From Nostoc sp. LEGE 06077 (GTDB lineage: Bacteria; Cyanobacteriota; Cyanobacteriia; Cyanobacteriales; Nostocaceae): DNA of 64,000 bases. The DNA lies in contig NZ_JADEWI010000017.1 in the NCBI RefSeq assembly GCF_015207705.1, positions 49,636 to 113,635 on the forward strand, written 5' to 3'. This document shows, piece by piece, positions 1 through 8,763 of the stretch. Within the stretch, counting starts at the first letter, position 1, and each line of letters starts with the position of its first letter. The notes below the pieces were generated by a model that was not told the origin of the DNA, made no database searches, and saw nothing but the letters and a program-made list of their open reading frames with translations. A program made the translations under genes and the position numbers.

Positions 1-2
1 AA

Positions 3-443
3 CGCTATAGACAGGATGCTGAAAGGTTGCAAACTTTGGCGAAAAATTTAGCAGCCAACGATTTAATTGCTTGGCTTGGCCAAACTAATCATTCAGGTCA
101 AGATGCTGATTTGCAAGTACAATTGCAAGTGATCGCCAATAATTCTCACTTTAAATACAATCGCTTGTTTGCTATTGGTCTATTCTCCTTATTGGAGGAG
201 TCTGACCCCGACTTGGTTAAAGATGAAAAGCAACGTACTGATGCAATCAAAACGATTGCAGCTGGGTTGCATTTATCGGAGGACAAACTCAACAAAGATT
301 TAGATTTATATCGCTCTAATCTAGAGAAAATGTCGCAAGCACTGGTGGTAATGGCAGATATGATATCAGCTGACCGCAAAAAACGCGAACAACGCCAACA
401 ACAAGCTACTACGCCAGTTACCCCGCCTACTGCTAACGAATAA
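3..443 (+). CDS. thf1: Thf1/Psb29 thylakoid formation protein, C-terminal part (cut by window edge)
   Basis: This is the C-terminal end (about 147 residues) of the cyanobacterial Thf1/Psb29 family, which runs to roughly 230-240 residues. The reading frame is open to the left edge (first full codon at base 3, reading RYRQDAERLQ), so the true start lies outside the window. The conserved core with GLFSLLE and the charged, coiled C-terminal helix ending in a Gln/Thr/Pro-rich tail fit the family. Thf1 is known to support photosystem II repair and thylakoid organisation, partly by stabilising FtsH proteases. The family call is confident; the role is from family knowledge. Confidence 0.9.
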   Translation, partial: RYRQDAERLQTLAKNLAANDLIAWLGQTNHSGQDADLQVQLQVIANNSHFKYNRLFAIGLFSLLEESDPDLVKDEKQRTDAIKTIAAGLHLSEDKLNKDLDLYRSNLEKMSQALVVMADMISADRKKREQRQQQATTPVTPPTANE

Positions 444-490
444 GTTGATATACGCTCAATTCCTACATTTCCAGATTGAGATCGTCATTA

Positions 491-533
491 GTCCTTTGTC
501 CTGTTTAAATATGAATGGGTAATGACAAAGGAC
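491..533 (+). terminator. Inverted repeat downstream of thf1, possible terminator
   Basis: A perfect 10-bp inverted repeat (gtcctttgtc at 491-500, gacaaaggac at 524-533) encloses a 23-nt loop about 50 bases after the thf1 stop. It is followed by gacctttattg, a poor T-tract. It may end the thf1 transcript or be a copy of a dispersed intergenic repeat; the sequence does not decide between these. Confidence 0.4.
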
Positions 534-585
534 GACCTTTATTGCTAGTTATGCAATTTAGATGTGTTTAGCTTAGGTAATTTAT

Positions 586-1374
586 TTAATCCTTTGGAGG
601 AAAAGTAATTTTGTTTCCCGCTGGAGTGCTAATTACCTTTCCTCCCAAAGCCTCAATTTCTCTCACTACTCTTTTCTGAGTTTTTTCATCAACTCCATTA
701 TTTAAGACAATTGCCCAGGTGGCAATTCGAGCGTATCGACTATCAGGATTACGGCTCAAAAATAAAGCAGTCTGATGAGAGTTCTCAGCCATGTATTTAC
801 TTTCGATATCTGAATAGTGATTTGCCCAATTCGCTGCCATCGTGAAAGAATGTTGTGCGGCTTGAGAATTGCCTAAAAATAATAATTCATCAGTACCTTT
901 ATAACGCCACACATAATAAGATTTTTCGGGAATTTGGGGGGTGATAGAATGCAAACCTTCCTCAATCAATTTTATTGAGCGTTCTGGCATAGCAGCATAC
1001 ATAGAAGTACTAGTAGAAAGGCTTATATAAGCCCCTAAAAATCGTGGGTCATGTTTAACAATAATCTCAAAATACTCTGGACTAAGACTGTAACCTGTTT
1101 TTTCTCGAACTTCGTCATCTCCAAAGTACTGTAAGAAATTCAAATACACCCAATTAGCCATAAAATTGTCATAGCCAAAACTAGGTAACTCTTTCAATAA
1201 ACTCAGCCGCAGATGTTCGGCTTTGATTTCTTGTTCTAAAATTTCTAACGAAGCTGCTTGTTTATTAATTAACAGTGATTGGAGTCGGGGGAATTGAAGG
1301 GCGCTAACTCCTAATACACTCAAACAGGCGACTAAAGGCGTAATCAAAGCTTGATAAGATAAACGCAACAGCAT
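586..1374 (-). CDS. Conserved hypothetical membrane-anchored protein, TPR-like
   Basis: A 262-residue protein with an N-terminal hydrophobic segment (about residues 8-27), which may be a signal anchor. Its helical body carries blocks such as FGYDNFMANWVYLNFLQYFGDD and then paired helices resembling degenerate TPR repeats. I recognise the style of a conserved cyanobacterial protein but cannot name a function. It stands alone, convergent with thf1, with long spacers on both sides. The start is an ATG immediately before the hydrophobic segment. It could be a lumenal or periplasmic scaffold; that is inference from topology only. Confidence 0.6.
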   Translation of the reverse strand: MLLRLSYQALITPLVACLSVLGVSALQFPRLQSLLINKQAASLEILEQEIKAEHLRLSLLKELPSFGYDNFMANWVYLNFLQYFGDDEVREKTGYSLSPEYFEIIVKHDPRFLGAYISLSTSTSMYAAMPERSIKLIEEGLHSITPQIPEKSYYVWRYKGTDELLFLGNSQAAQHSFTMAANWANHYSDIESKYMAENSHQTALFLSRNPDSRYARIATWAIVLNNGVDEKTQKRVVREIEALGGKVISTPAGNKITFPPKD

Positions 1375-1771
1375 ACTGGGCTATTTTTTGGATTTATGAT
1401 CAACCCATTGTATGCAATATTACTAGTATTCAGTGGTGATTTTAAATAATTGCTGAGTTAGATAACTGCATCTGTATTTCGGATAATTAATCAGAATTGC
1501 CTGTAGTCAGTTAATCCATAGAATACATAACCTGTAGAGAAGCGACTAATCACATCTCTACAGATAGTCTATCTGTCGCATTCTTTTTTCAAATTGAGTA
1601 AGAAATACCAAATTACTCAGGAAGAAAGAGCAGGATAAATGGAGGATATATACTCAACATTGCTTGCTGCTATTTGTTAACCTTGTTGCACAATTTGTTG
1701 ATTGTGGCAGTAGGAACAAGAGCAGCAAACTGTGAACATTTGTAAACAACAAACGAGCTAATTGTGCAGTA
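1375..1771. other. Intergenic region with one hairpin
   Basis: There is no convincing gene in these 397 bases. A 9-bp inverted repeat, ctgtagaga at 1532-1540 and tctctacag at 1555-1563, could form a hairpin with a 14-nt loop. The rest is AT-rich spacer that presumably holds the promoter of the upstream minus-strand gene and the 3' end of the PSRP-3 transcript. Confidence 0.5.
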
Positions 1772-2071
1772 TCAAGCACTACCTGTGAAAGCAACTTCTG
1801 GAAACTTCAACTGAGCTTCTGCCATTGGACGGTTTCTACCTTCCTCTTGCCAGTAGTTAATCACTTCTGTTGCTTTGTTAAGCAATTCAACGCGATCTAG
1901 CTCAGTAATCCAGTGTTTGGATTCGAGTTCCTTTTTTAACTCTTCCCATGCATCATTTCTGGGCCAGAAAAAGTACTTCGTTAAAGGACTAGTACCTTTA
2001 CCTACAACTTGGTCAACTGCTAGGGCAACGTTATCTTCTAACCAAAGAATTTTGAGAATGAACTTGGTCAA
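1772..2071 (-). CDS. PSRP-3/Ycf65 family 30S ribosomal protein
   Basis: A 99-residue protein matching the plastid-specific ribosomal protein 3 (Ycf65) family. Characteristic blocks are [29 protein letters not shown] and [16 protein letters not shown]. Family members associate with the small ribosomal subunit in cyanobacteria and chloroplasts. The start is a TTG (2069-2071) rather than ATG. It is supported by a strong GGAGG five bases upstream, and because the translated N-terminus ([12 protein letters not shown]) looks like the family N-terminus. The gene is monocistronic, with no close neighbour on its strand. Confidence 0.85.
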   Translation of the reverse strand: MTKFILKILWLEDNVALAVDQVVGKGTSPLTKYFFWPRNDAWEELKKELESKHWITELDRVELLNKATEVINYWQEEGRNRPMAEAQLKFPEVAFTGSA

Positions 2072-2074
2072 TCA

Positions 2075-2081
2075 CACCTCC
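2075..2081 (-). promoter_or_regulatory. Strong Shine-Dalgarno deciding the TTG start of PSRP-3
   Basis: On the minus strand GGAGGTG precedes the TTG start, leaving five bases between GGAGG and the start codon. This near-perfect anti-16S match explains use of a weak start codon and fixes the 5' end of the PSRP-3 gene. Confidence 0.7.
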
Positions 2082-2280
2082 GGGAAATATCCGGGCATTA
2101 CTTACTAAGTTTGCGATTGCTTATTGTAACTTAATATCTAACTCAATGACCAAACCGTGATTAGTAATTAGTTTTTCAGGGAGTGGGATGTGGGAGTAGG
2201 TAGTGGTCAAGAAGTATTTATTATGGATACTTCTCCCATTTAAAATCGGAAAAGCTTAATCTTTCTTTATCTATGCAACC

Positions 2281-3069
2281 ATGACTGTACAAGCTTCAGT
2301 ACGATCGCTCGTCGTTTTTGATATTGATGGTGTTGTGCGCGATGTTAGCGGTTCTTATCGCCGCGCGATCGCCGATACTGTAGAACACTTTACTAACGCC
2401 GCATATTGTCCCACACCCTTAGATATTGATCAACTCAAGTCTGAAGGTGTTTGGAATAACGATTGGGAAGCGTCCCAAGAATTAATTTACCGTTACTTTG
2501 AGTCTCAAGGACAGCCACGAGAACAAAACAAGTTAGATTACAACACCATTGTTACCTTTTTCCAAGCCCGTTACCGTGGCCCAAACCCGAATAATTTCAC
2601 GGGATATATTTGTGATGAACCTTTATTGTTAAGCTCAGACTATCTTCAACAACTTACTCAAGCGGAAATTGGTTGGGGATTTTTTAGCGGTGCTACTCGC
2701 GGTTCGGCTAATTACATCTTAGAAAAACGTTTAGGTTTGCAATCTCCAGTGTTGATTGCGATGGAGGACGCACCCGGTAAACCAGATCCTACAGGATTGT
2801 TTGCTACCGTTGACAAGTTAGAGAATGAACAAAGCAACACCCCAGTCATTTATGTAGGCGATACTGTCGCGGATATGTATACAGTAGGTAAAGCGCGAGA
2901 ATTGCAGCCGCACCGGACTTGGATTGGTGTTGGGGTTCTACCACCGCACGTCCAGGAAACCCCAGCACGCTCTCAGGCGTATATTGAAACACTGCAAAAA
3001 GCTGGAGCCGCAATAGTTTTGCGTAATGTTGAAGAGTTAAATCCTGCCAAGATTGCAGAACTATTGTAG
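2281..3069 (+). CDS. HAD-superfamily hydrolase, TIGR01548-type
   Basis: A 262-residue haloacid dehalogenase-like phosphatase. Motif I is FDIDGVVRDV near residues 13-22, with the nucleophile and acid/base aspartates in DID. Motif II is the SGATRGS segment, the conserved lysine lies in GKPDPTG, and the acidic motif is YVGDTVADMYT. The length and the VVRDVSGSYRRAI block resemble the TIGR01548 subgroup found in cyanobacteria. It probably hydrolyses a small phosphorylated metabolite in the cytosol, but the substrate cannot be read from sequence. It is transcribed alone. Confidence 0.8.
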   Translation: MTVQASVRSLVVFDIDGVVRDVSGSYRRAIADTVEHFTNAAYCPTPLDIDQLKSEGVWNNDWEASQELIYRYFESQGQPREQNKLDYNTIVTFFQARYRGPNPNNFTGYICDEPLLLSSDYLQQLTQAEIGWGFFSGATRGSANYILEKRLGLQSPVLIAMEDAPGKPDPTGLFATVDKLENEQSNTPVIYVGDTVADMYTVGKARELQPHRTWIGVGVLPPHVQETPARSQAYIETLQKAGAAIVLRNVEELNPAKIAELL

Positions 3070-3285
3070 TGATGAAATACTAACTGGCTTGAGAAAGCGA
3101 TCGCTTTTATATTTTCTCTACCTTCAATTAGCCAAAATTCTATGGAAGAATTGGCAGACAATTACATTGTCTGCCTAAAAAATGCTTGTGAACAAAACCA
3201 TTCGGGGCGAGAACAGGAAATAGAGAAAGAATTAGCCCCTTTTACGTCACATCGTATGGAACTGTTATCCGTTCTCTGTTGGCTT

Positions 3286-4095
3286 TTAATACTGAAGTTT
3301 CAAAAACTTATCTAAAGCAGCCACCATACTAGGAGGCCAACGGCGGATACTTTTCACCCAGTCGATATCTTTGTAACGTTGATCTAACCCGTAGGCGGCT
3401 ACCCAATTACTCTCTGCTTCGCCTTTCTGTCCATTTACCCAATAAGCAGCGGTTAAAGCAGCGCGGACATCAGCAAATTTGGGATATTTCCGAGCAATAT
3501 TTCGCATTTCGCGGATTGCTGGCTCTATTTGACCAGTTTCATACAAGGCGATCGCATAGTTAGCACGGGCAAAGGCAAAATTTGGGGCAATTTCGGTAGA
3601 CTTTTGATAATCTGCGATCGCCTCATCCCATTTTCCTAAACCTGCTTTGGCATTACCACGATTGTTATAGGCCATTGCATCTTTAGGATCTAATTCTAGG
3701 ATGTGATTATAATCTGCGATCGCCTCATCCCATTTCCCTAAACCTTCTAAAGCTGTACCCCGATTTAAATAGGGATCTGTGACATTGGGAGCCAATTCTA
3801 CAGCTTTGTTGTAGTCTGCTAGTGCATCTTTTAGCTTATTCTGGCTAACCCGTGAATTTCCCCGATTACTCCATGCACCTGCATTGGTAGGGAATTTCTC
3901 AATAATTTTTGTCCAATATTCTTCAGCCTTGGCAAAGTCACCCTGATTCGTCGCTGCAAATGCTTGATTCGCCCATTCATCCCCTTGTTGGATTTCCTCT
4001 GGCGTGAAGTTGGGTTGTTGGGATTGTGCCATGACTGGTTGACCCCAGCCAAACACAAGTAACAGACTGAGAAAAATACTAATTAACTTAATCAT
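3286..4095 (-). CDS. Secreted tetratricopeptide repeat protein
   Basis: A 269-residue protein with a typical Sec signal peptide (MIKLISIFLSLLLVFGWGQ..VMAQ, cleavage likely after AQ near residue 24). At least three clear TPR units follow, with the pattern W.NRGN, A..DY..A.EL.P and YLNRG/YNNRGNA. Two units are nearly identical (GKWDEAIADY at about residues 125 and 160). It is probably lumenal or periplasmic and mediates protein contacts; such TPR proteins often assist photosystem assembly in cyanobacteria. The specific partner is unknown. It is not in an operon. Confidence 0.8.
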   Translation of the reverse strand: MIKLISIFLSLLLVFGWGQPVMAQSQQPNFTPEEIQQGDEWANQAFAATNQGDFAKAEEYWTKIIEKFPTNAGAWSNRGNSRVSQNKLKDALADYNKAVELAPNVTDPYLNRGTALEGLGKWDEAIADYNHILELDPKDAMAYNNRGNAKAGLGKWDEAIADYQKSTEIAPNFAFARANYAIALYETGQIEPAIREMRNIARKYPKFADVRAALTAAYWVNGQKGEAESNWVAAYGLDQRYKDIDWVKSIRRWPPSMVAALDKFLKLQY

Positions 4096-4248
4096 CTGGG
4101 TTTACCTGTGTCTATCTGTGGTGGAGATTCCACAATTTATCATGGCGAAAACTGTCTCATACAGCAAGCAAGAACCGCCAGACTTTCAGCATAGCCAATA
4201 AAATTAAAACCAGATGATGGCGATCGCAGCATACTTCAGGGGATGTGA

Positions 4249-4268
4249 GATGCTGCGATCGCAGCATC
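4249..4268. repeat. 20-bp perfect palindrome centred on HIP1
   Basis: gatgctgcgatcgcagcatc is a perfect palindrome built around the GCGATCGC octamer. It lies directly after the ruvB stop codon, and a related copy (atggcgatcgcagcat) lies 30 bases further on. It could fold at the ruvB mRNA 3' end, but no T-tract follows. HIP1 octamers are a genome-wide signature of many cyanobacteria. Confidence 0.6.
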
Positions 4269-4269
4269 T

Positions 4270-5370
4270 TTACAAAATAGACAACTGCTCATTAGGTGGC
4301 TTAAATCCCAAATGCTGATATGCCGCTTTTGTGGCAATGCGACCGCGCGGGGTGCGGCTTAAATAGCCAATCTGCATCAAGTAAGGTTCATATACTTCTT
4401 CAATTGTCTGGGTATCTTCACCTGTGGCGGCGGCGATGGTTTCTAAACCCACAGGGCCACCATTGAAATTCTCAATGATTACACTTAGCATTTTGCGGTC
4501 TGTCCAATCTAAGCCACAGGGGTCTACTTGGAAGAGTTGCAGTGCTTCAGCCGCTACGCTTTCAGTAATTTCTGTTATTTTTTTCACTTCCGCAAAATCA
4601 CGCACTCGTTTAAGTAGCCGATTGGCAATTCTTGGTGTACCTCGTGAACGACGGGCGATTTCTGTCGCACCATCGGCTGTCACGTTGGTTTGCAGGAGTT
4701 GAGAACTGCGAACAACAATTTGGCTCAGTTCATCCACTTCATAAAAGCGTAACTTCTGCACTAAGCCAAAGCGATCGCGTAACGGTGAAGTTAACGCACC
4801 AACGCGGGTTGTTGCGCCCACTAAGGTAAATTTCGCCAGTGGCAAACTTCTAATCCGCGCACTCGTACCCTTGCCAATGGTAATATCTAAGCGATAATCC
4901 TCCATAGCTGGATAGAGAATTTCCTCAGTCATCCTGGAAAGACGATGAATTTCGTCGATAAATATGATGTCTCCGGGCTTCAGGTTTACTAATAGCCCGA
5001 CAATATCTCTTGGACGCTCTAGCGCTGGCGCACTCGTAATCTTATAGTTGACCCCCATTTCTGATGCTAAAATCATTGCCATTGTCGTTTTCCCCAATCC
5101 TGGCGGGCCGTATAACAACAAGTGATCCAGCACTTCGCCCCGTGATTTTGCTGCTTTGATGGCAATTTCTAACACATCCTTTAAGTCTTTCTGCCCAATG
5201 TAATCGGCAAATCGCTGTGGTCGAATACTCTCTTCTTGCTTTCCTTGTTCATCAATAACGGCTTCAGGTTGCAAAATATTTTCTTGGGAAGATGCTTTTA
5301 CTGATTCCCGCTGCTCCTTGGGTGGTTTGTTAGGTTCTGGAGGCTGTTTTTTCGAGGAGATTATCGCCAT
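4270..5370 (-). CDS. ruvB: Holliday junction branch migration ATPase RuvB
   Basis: A 366-residue AAA+ ATPase that drives branch migration with RuvA. Walker A is GPPGLGKT at residues 88-95, Walker B is [10 protein letters not shown] with D139-E140, and sensor 1 is in the GATTRVG block. The RuvB-specific winged-helix end carries the [17 protein letters not shown] segment and FKP-rich tail. An N-terminal extension of about 45 Pro/Glu/Lys-rich residues precedes the core, common in cyanobacterial RuvB. The gene stands alone; ruvA and ruvC are not adjacent, which is usual in this phylum. Confidence 0.97.
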   Translation of the reverse strand: MAIISSKKQPPEPNKPPKEQRESVKASSQENILQPEAVIDEQGKQEESIRPQRFADYIGQKDLKDVLEIAIKAAKSRGEVLDHLLLYGPPGLGKTTMAMILASEMGVNYKITSAPALERPRDIVGLLVNLKPGDIIFIDEIHRLSRMTEEILYPAMEDYRLDITIGKGTSARIRSLPLAKFTLVGATTRVGALTSPLRDRFGLVQKLRFYEVDELSQIVVRSSQLLQTNVTADGATEIARRSRGTPRIANRLLKRVRDFAEVKKITEITESVAAEALQLFQVDPCGLDWTDRKMLSVIIENFNGGPVGLETIAAATGEDTQTIEEVYEPYLMQIGYLSRTPRGRIATKAAYQHLGFKPPNEQLSIL

Positions 5371-5527
5371 AATTCAGCTATTAACTTTGACTTGAGGACT
5401 GGTTGAGCGCCATCGACATCGCAATATTTGAGAATAAACCTCAGATGCGAAAATTTTAGTTTGGGAATACACTTACCAATTTAAAATTTAAATTCCAGAC
5501 ATTGAAGGAAGGAGTTGAGAATTTACT

Positions 5528-6301
5528 ATGTTATCTAAAAGGATCTTACCCTGCTTGGATGTGAAGGCGGGACGGGTTGTAAAAGGAGTTAACTTTGTCA
5601 ATCTCCAAGATGCAGGTGATCCGGTTGAGTTGGCAAAGGTTTACAACGATGCTGGGGCTGATGAGTTAGTGTTTCTGGATATTACAGCTACTCATGAAGA
5701 CCGAGATACAATTCTCGATGTGGTTTACCGCACGGCAGAGCAGGTCTTTATTCCGTTGACTGTGGGCGGTGGTATCCAAACCTTAGAAAATGTTAAAGCT
5801 TTGTTACGGGCTGGAGCAGACAAGGTTAGTATTAACTCTGCGGCAGTACGTGATCCAGACTTGATAAATCGGGCGAGCGATCGCTTTGGGAATCAGTGCA
5901 TAGTTGTTGCGATTGATGCCAGACGCAGATTAGATACTGAAAATCCTGGCTGGGATGTGTACGTGCGTGGAGGAAGGGAAAACACAGGTTTAGATGCTCT
6001 CAAGTGGGCTGCTGAAGTTGAACAACGAGGAGCAGGAGAACTGTTAGTTACAAGTATGGACGCTGATGGAACTCAAGCCGGGTATGACTTAGAGTTAACC
6101 AAAGCGATCGCCCAATCAGTCCAAATCCCCGTAATTGCTTCTGGGGGTGCAGGTAATTGTGAACATATCTACGAAGCTGTAACTGAAGGTAAAGCAGAAG
6201 CTGCATTATTAGCATCATTACTGCACTACGGGCAATTAAGCGTCTCAGAAATTAAGAATTATTTGCGCGATCGATATATCCCAGTACGTTTGTATCCTTA
6301 A
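5528..6301 (+). CDS. hisF: Imidazole glycerol phosphate synthase cyclase subunit HisF
   Basis: A 257-residue TIM barrel that, with HisH, converts PRFAR and glutamine-derived ammonia to IGP and AICAR in histidine synthesis. The catalytic aspartates are present at D11 ([14 protein letters not shown]) and D130 (VVAIDARR). Phosphate-binding loops GGGI near residue 80 and ASGGAG near residue 225 are intact. The length equals the family norm. The ATG is preceded by AAGGAAGGAG-like purines about 12 bases upstream. No other his gene is adjacent, as expected in cyanobacteria. Confidence 0.97.
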   Translation: MLSKRILPCLDVKAGRVVKGVNFVNLQDAGDPVELAKVYNDAGADELVFLDITATHEDRDTILDVVYRTAEQVFIPLTVGGGIQTLENVKALLRAGADKVSINSAAVRDPDLINRASDRFGNQCIVVAIDARRRLDTENPGWDVYVRGGRENTGLDALKWAAEVEQRGAGELLVTSMDADGTQAGYDLELTKAIAQSVQIPVIASGGAGNCEHIYEAVTEGKAEAALLASLLHYGQLSVSEIKNYLRDRYIPVRLYP

Positions 6302-6405
6302 GCCGAAAGACATTATTAAATCCCCCTGACTACCAGCCAAATTGAACCCAGTTATCGAAAACGATGTTAATATTATTTTACAAGTATTAATAAATATTAA
6401 GAAAT

Positions 6406-6597
6406 ATGTTGATCCCTATTTTATTATTTGATGTAGCGCTGGTGGCTTGGTCACTGCATCTTATGGAAAAGGCCTACGAGAACAAAGAATTTTCTCTCAT
6501 GTTGGCAGGGACATTGGTAGCTCTCGCTGCTGCTGCTATGTTAGTAGTTTACTTTCTCATGGGTCACTGTATGACCTACTTGTTACAAGTTTCATAG
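6406..6597 (+). CDS. Small two-helix membrane protein
   Basis: A 63-residue hydrophobic protein with two predicted membrane segments (about residues 3-20 and 31-53), joined by a short charged loop (MEKAYENKEF). It lies 104 bases downstream of hisF on the same strand but appears to have its own AT-rich leader. I do not recognise the family. Its compact size and codon use are compatible with a real small membrane protein, possibly thylakoid or plasma membrane. No function is claimed. Confidence 0.55.
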   Translation: MLIPILLFDVALVAWSLHLMEKAYENKEFSLMLAGTLVALAAAAMLVVYFLMGHCMTYLLQVS

Positions 6598-6692
6598 ACA
6601 GTTCTGTGTAATAAACTAAGTATTTAAATTAATTACACAGAGAAAACTTGACAAGTAAGAAATTAGTACGGCATAATTTAAAATGGCTTTTT

Positions 6693-6765
6693 GGGGTTAT
6701 AGCTCAGTTGGTAGAGCGCTGCAATGGCATTGCAGAGGTCAGCGGTTCGAACCCGCTTAGCTCCA
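6693..6765 (+). tRNA. tRNA-Ala (anticodon GGC)
   Basis: The 73-nt cloverleaf is complete. The acceptor stem GGGGTTA pairs with TAGCTCC and contains the G3-U70 pair that identifies alanine tRNA. The D-arm is GCTCAGTTGGTAGAGC, the anticodon stem CTGCA/TGCAG encloses ATGGCAT with anticodon GGC, and the T-arm is AGCGG-TTCGAAC-CCGCT. The discriminator base is A and CCA is not encoded. A decayed mobile region begins immediately downstream, consistent with tRNA genes being common insertion sites. Confidence 0.97.
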
Positions 6766-6767
6766 TT

Positions 6768-6872
6768 TGTACATTAAATATTTATTGTAAGTTTTAATGC
6801 GACAACAACCATTAGTTGTCCAAAATGGTCACTTTATGCTTGTCATTTCCAATGGTCAACTTATGCTTGTCA
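6768..6872. mobile_element. Putative end of a degraded Tn7-like element (repeats after tRNA-Ala)
   Basis: Three bases after the tRNA the sequence reads TGTACATTAAAT. A gacaac/gttgtc inverted pair follows (6801-6820), then two 22-nt direct repeats at 6824-6845 and 6851-6872 that match at 20 of 22 positions and each contain GGTCA..TTATGCTTGTC. Evenly spaced repeats of this kind next to a TGT terminus resemble transposase-binding sites at ends of Tn7-like elements. The adjacent TniQ-like gene strengthens the reading. The opposite end was not found, so the boundary and class are inferred. Confidence 0.4.
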
Positions 6873-6971
6873 ATTTTTGCACACAAAGGTCAGCTAGTAA
6901 AAGGGAAATAAGAATCAAAGATAGCTATAAGTAAAGTAGATACTTTTACTTAAACAAAGTTAGCGTTCTAC

Positions 6972-8042
6972 TTACTTAAATTGGCATTGTACTTCTTGCA
7001 ATGCCAAACGAACTTTTGGATATCTCAAGTTTCCTGGCATAGTCATTTGTTCTGATACACGTTTTTCCGAAGGATATATTCCTTGATTCCAGAGTTTCTG
7101 AGTAATCTGTCGAATTTCCTCACAAGACTGCTCTATGTTATGCTCAAATCTTGCTTTTCTGCCTTTGAGGTATCGAGCCGAGATTGCATGGCATAAATCT
7201 GGAAAGTACCTAAAAATCGTTCTTCTATCACATTTCAAACGCCGAGCTACCTCTTCCATTGATGGTGCAGGATACTCATCGCTTTCAAGTATTGCTTCTA
7301 TATTTTGTTTTACTTTATCAGCATCAAAGCGTTTGATAGATTTTTGACGGCTGGATTTGATTTGGGGTACAGGTATTCGCAAGGTTGGAGGCGAATTTAC
7401 CAAATCCTCTTCAAGCGTTAAAAAATTGAGTAGTGATACTTTAAGACAGTAACAAATGTGCAAAAGTGCTTTGATTGAAGGTAAATTCCGTCCTTTGCAC
7501 CAAAGCCATACTGTATTTCTTGGTATTTGAAGCTGTCGAGCAAATGCAGCAATATTTCCATCAGCAACTTTGTTTACATAAGCACACAGCGATTTGGCCA
7601 TATTTTCTTTGAATGGCTCAAATGTTAAATATGGAGATTTAGCAAGCAAGTCTCCTACAGTTATAGCAGTCCAAATCTCGAACTTTAACTCATCCTCAGT
7701 TGAACTCTTACTCTCACTTGGTTGAGCTTCAAAAGGCAAACCAAGCCACTTTAAGCATTTTGAACAGTAGCCAGGACGCGATCGCCAAGCTAAAGCATAA
7801 TTTGTCTGATGGCAATGGTGGCAATTATGGTGTAACCTCTGCTTGTGATATGAACAAACTTTTATTATATCAAGTGACCAAGCTAAAGACTCATAAACTA
7901 TGTGGTTCCTTGTAAGCTGCTCCTGATAACAATAAGGACACCAAGCACGAGTAGAAGAAACCAAATTCATAGACGGGAAGACTTCAGACCAAGTTAGTAA
8001 TGTTAGAAACTGAAGATTGTTATTAAGAGTCAACTTTTGCAT
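6972..8042 (-). pseudogene. TniQ/TnsD-like targeting protein, C-terminal part (frameshifted gene)
   Basis: This 356-codon frame holds the zinc-finger and C-terminal parts of a TniQ/TnsD-type transposon targeting protein. Cysteine/histidine clusters occur at WCPYC (C35, C38), CSYH...CHHC (residues 63-77) and CSKC (93-96). A Cro-like helix-turn-helix lies near residues 165-205 and a second HTH near 258-285. The N-terminal TniQ half lies in a different frame immediately upstream (8045-8329), so the gene appears broken by a small indel. The stop of the first part and the ATG here are two bases apart. Family function: choosing insertion targets for Tn7-like transposons. Confidence 0.65.
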
Positions 8043-8044
8043 GG

Positions 8045-8329
8045 CTATTGACCTAGTTCAATAGCCATGACACCTGTACCATTTAGTGCTCCTGTAAAAG
8101 GATATATTTTGCTTAGATTTGTACTTCCATAAGTCTTCTTTACAACTGGTGCTAATTCTCTTTCCAGCAAAACTCCTGGAAATAAGGAATGAGCTTCTGC
8201 CAAACGAGCAATATAACCAGTTAAACTTTCCACTAAAGGAGTTCCAATACTAATAGGTTCTATTTGGTACAGGCGGCTACGCTGTGGGATTGAAGGCTGC
8301 TTTAAGCTATATGATTTGTCTGTATCCAA
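8045..8329 (-). pseudogene. TniQ domain N-terminal part (frameshifted gene)
   Basis: A 94-codon frame with the N-terminal TniQ signature: hydrophobic/aromatic start, ESLTGYIARLAEAHSL and a G-rich ALNGTG end. It terminates in TAG just before the conserved region continues in another frame as MQKLTLNNNLQFLTLLTW. Removing two bases or adding one around 8043-8050 would join both parts into one protein of about 450 residues, longer than the short TniQ of type V-K CRISPR transposons and closer to TnsD-like proteins. A sequencing error or recoding would be alternatives to a true mutation. Confidence 0.6.
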
Positions 8330-8448
8330 CAGTTTTACTCCGAAATTTTTTGCTCCTTAAAGAATTTTTTGTTGGGTATACTATCGCAAAAATGTTTTGG
8401 CTTTTACTTGGATAATTTCTTTATGACTAGTTAATATTTGCAAAATAA

Positions 8449-8724
8449 CTACTTTTCCCAACCCAGTTCGCGCCGAACTGCACGTACTGCTGCGATAGCA
8501 TTCTCCTGAAGAATCGTTCCAGGTTTACTTAAATGTGGTGAAATGCGGCTAGCAGTTGGTTCTATTCCAAAGAACTCTTGCATAAATATTTTCTGGTATA
8601 ATGAAGGGTTATTTTCTTTTAGGTTAGAGAAGTTAAAATAGCCACAATTTACAAAGTTTCTAATATTAACTATTGCTGGAGAATCTTTACCTAAAAATTC
8701 AATATAGCAAACTGATTCAGCCAT
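8449..8724 (-). CDS. Hypothetical protein, 91 aa
   Basis: A 91-residue frame between the TniQ remnant and the IS5 remnant, with an ATG start and no close partner. The C-terminal block (GTILQENAIAAVRAVRRELGWEK) is a plausible amphipathic helix. I recognise no family or motif. The AT-rich composition matches the flanking mobile debris. It may be a passenger gene of the degraded element or a fragment; expression is uncertain. Confidence 0.4.
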   Translation of the reverse strand: MAESVCYIEFLGKDSPAIVNIRNFVNCGYFNFSNLKENNPSLYQKIFMQEFFGIEPTASRISPHLSKPGTILQENAIAAVRAVRRELGWEK

Positions 8725-8763
8725 TATTTATTTGCTGAATTATCATGATTAATTCTGCTTTAT

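Noticed and set aside
4249..4268. Palindrome after ruvB as a transcription terminator
   Set aside because: No T-tract follows on the minus strand; it is better explained as a HIP1-centred palindrome.
6693..6765. Second tRNA or other stable RNA in the window
   Set aside because: I looked for GGTTCGAA/GGTTCAAA T-arm words and for tmRNA, RNase P and SRP signatures and found only the one alanine tRNA. Weak structures were not called.
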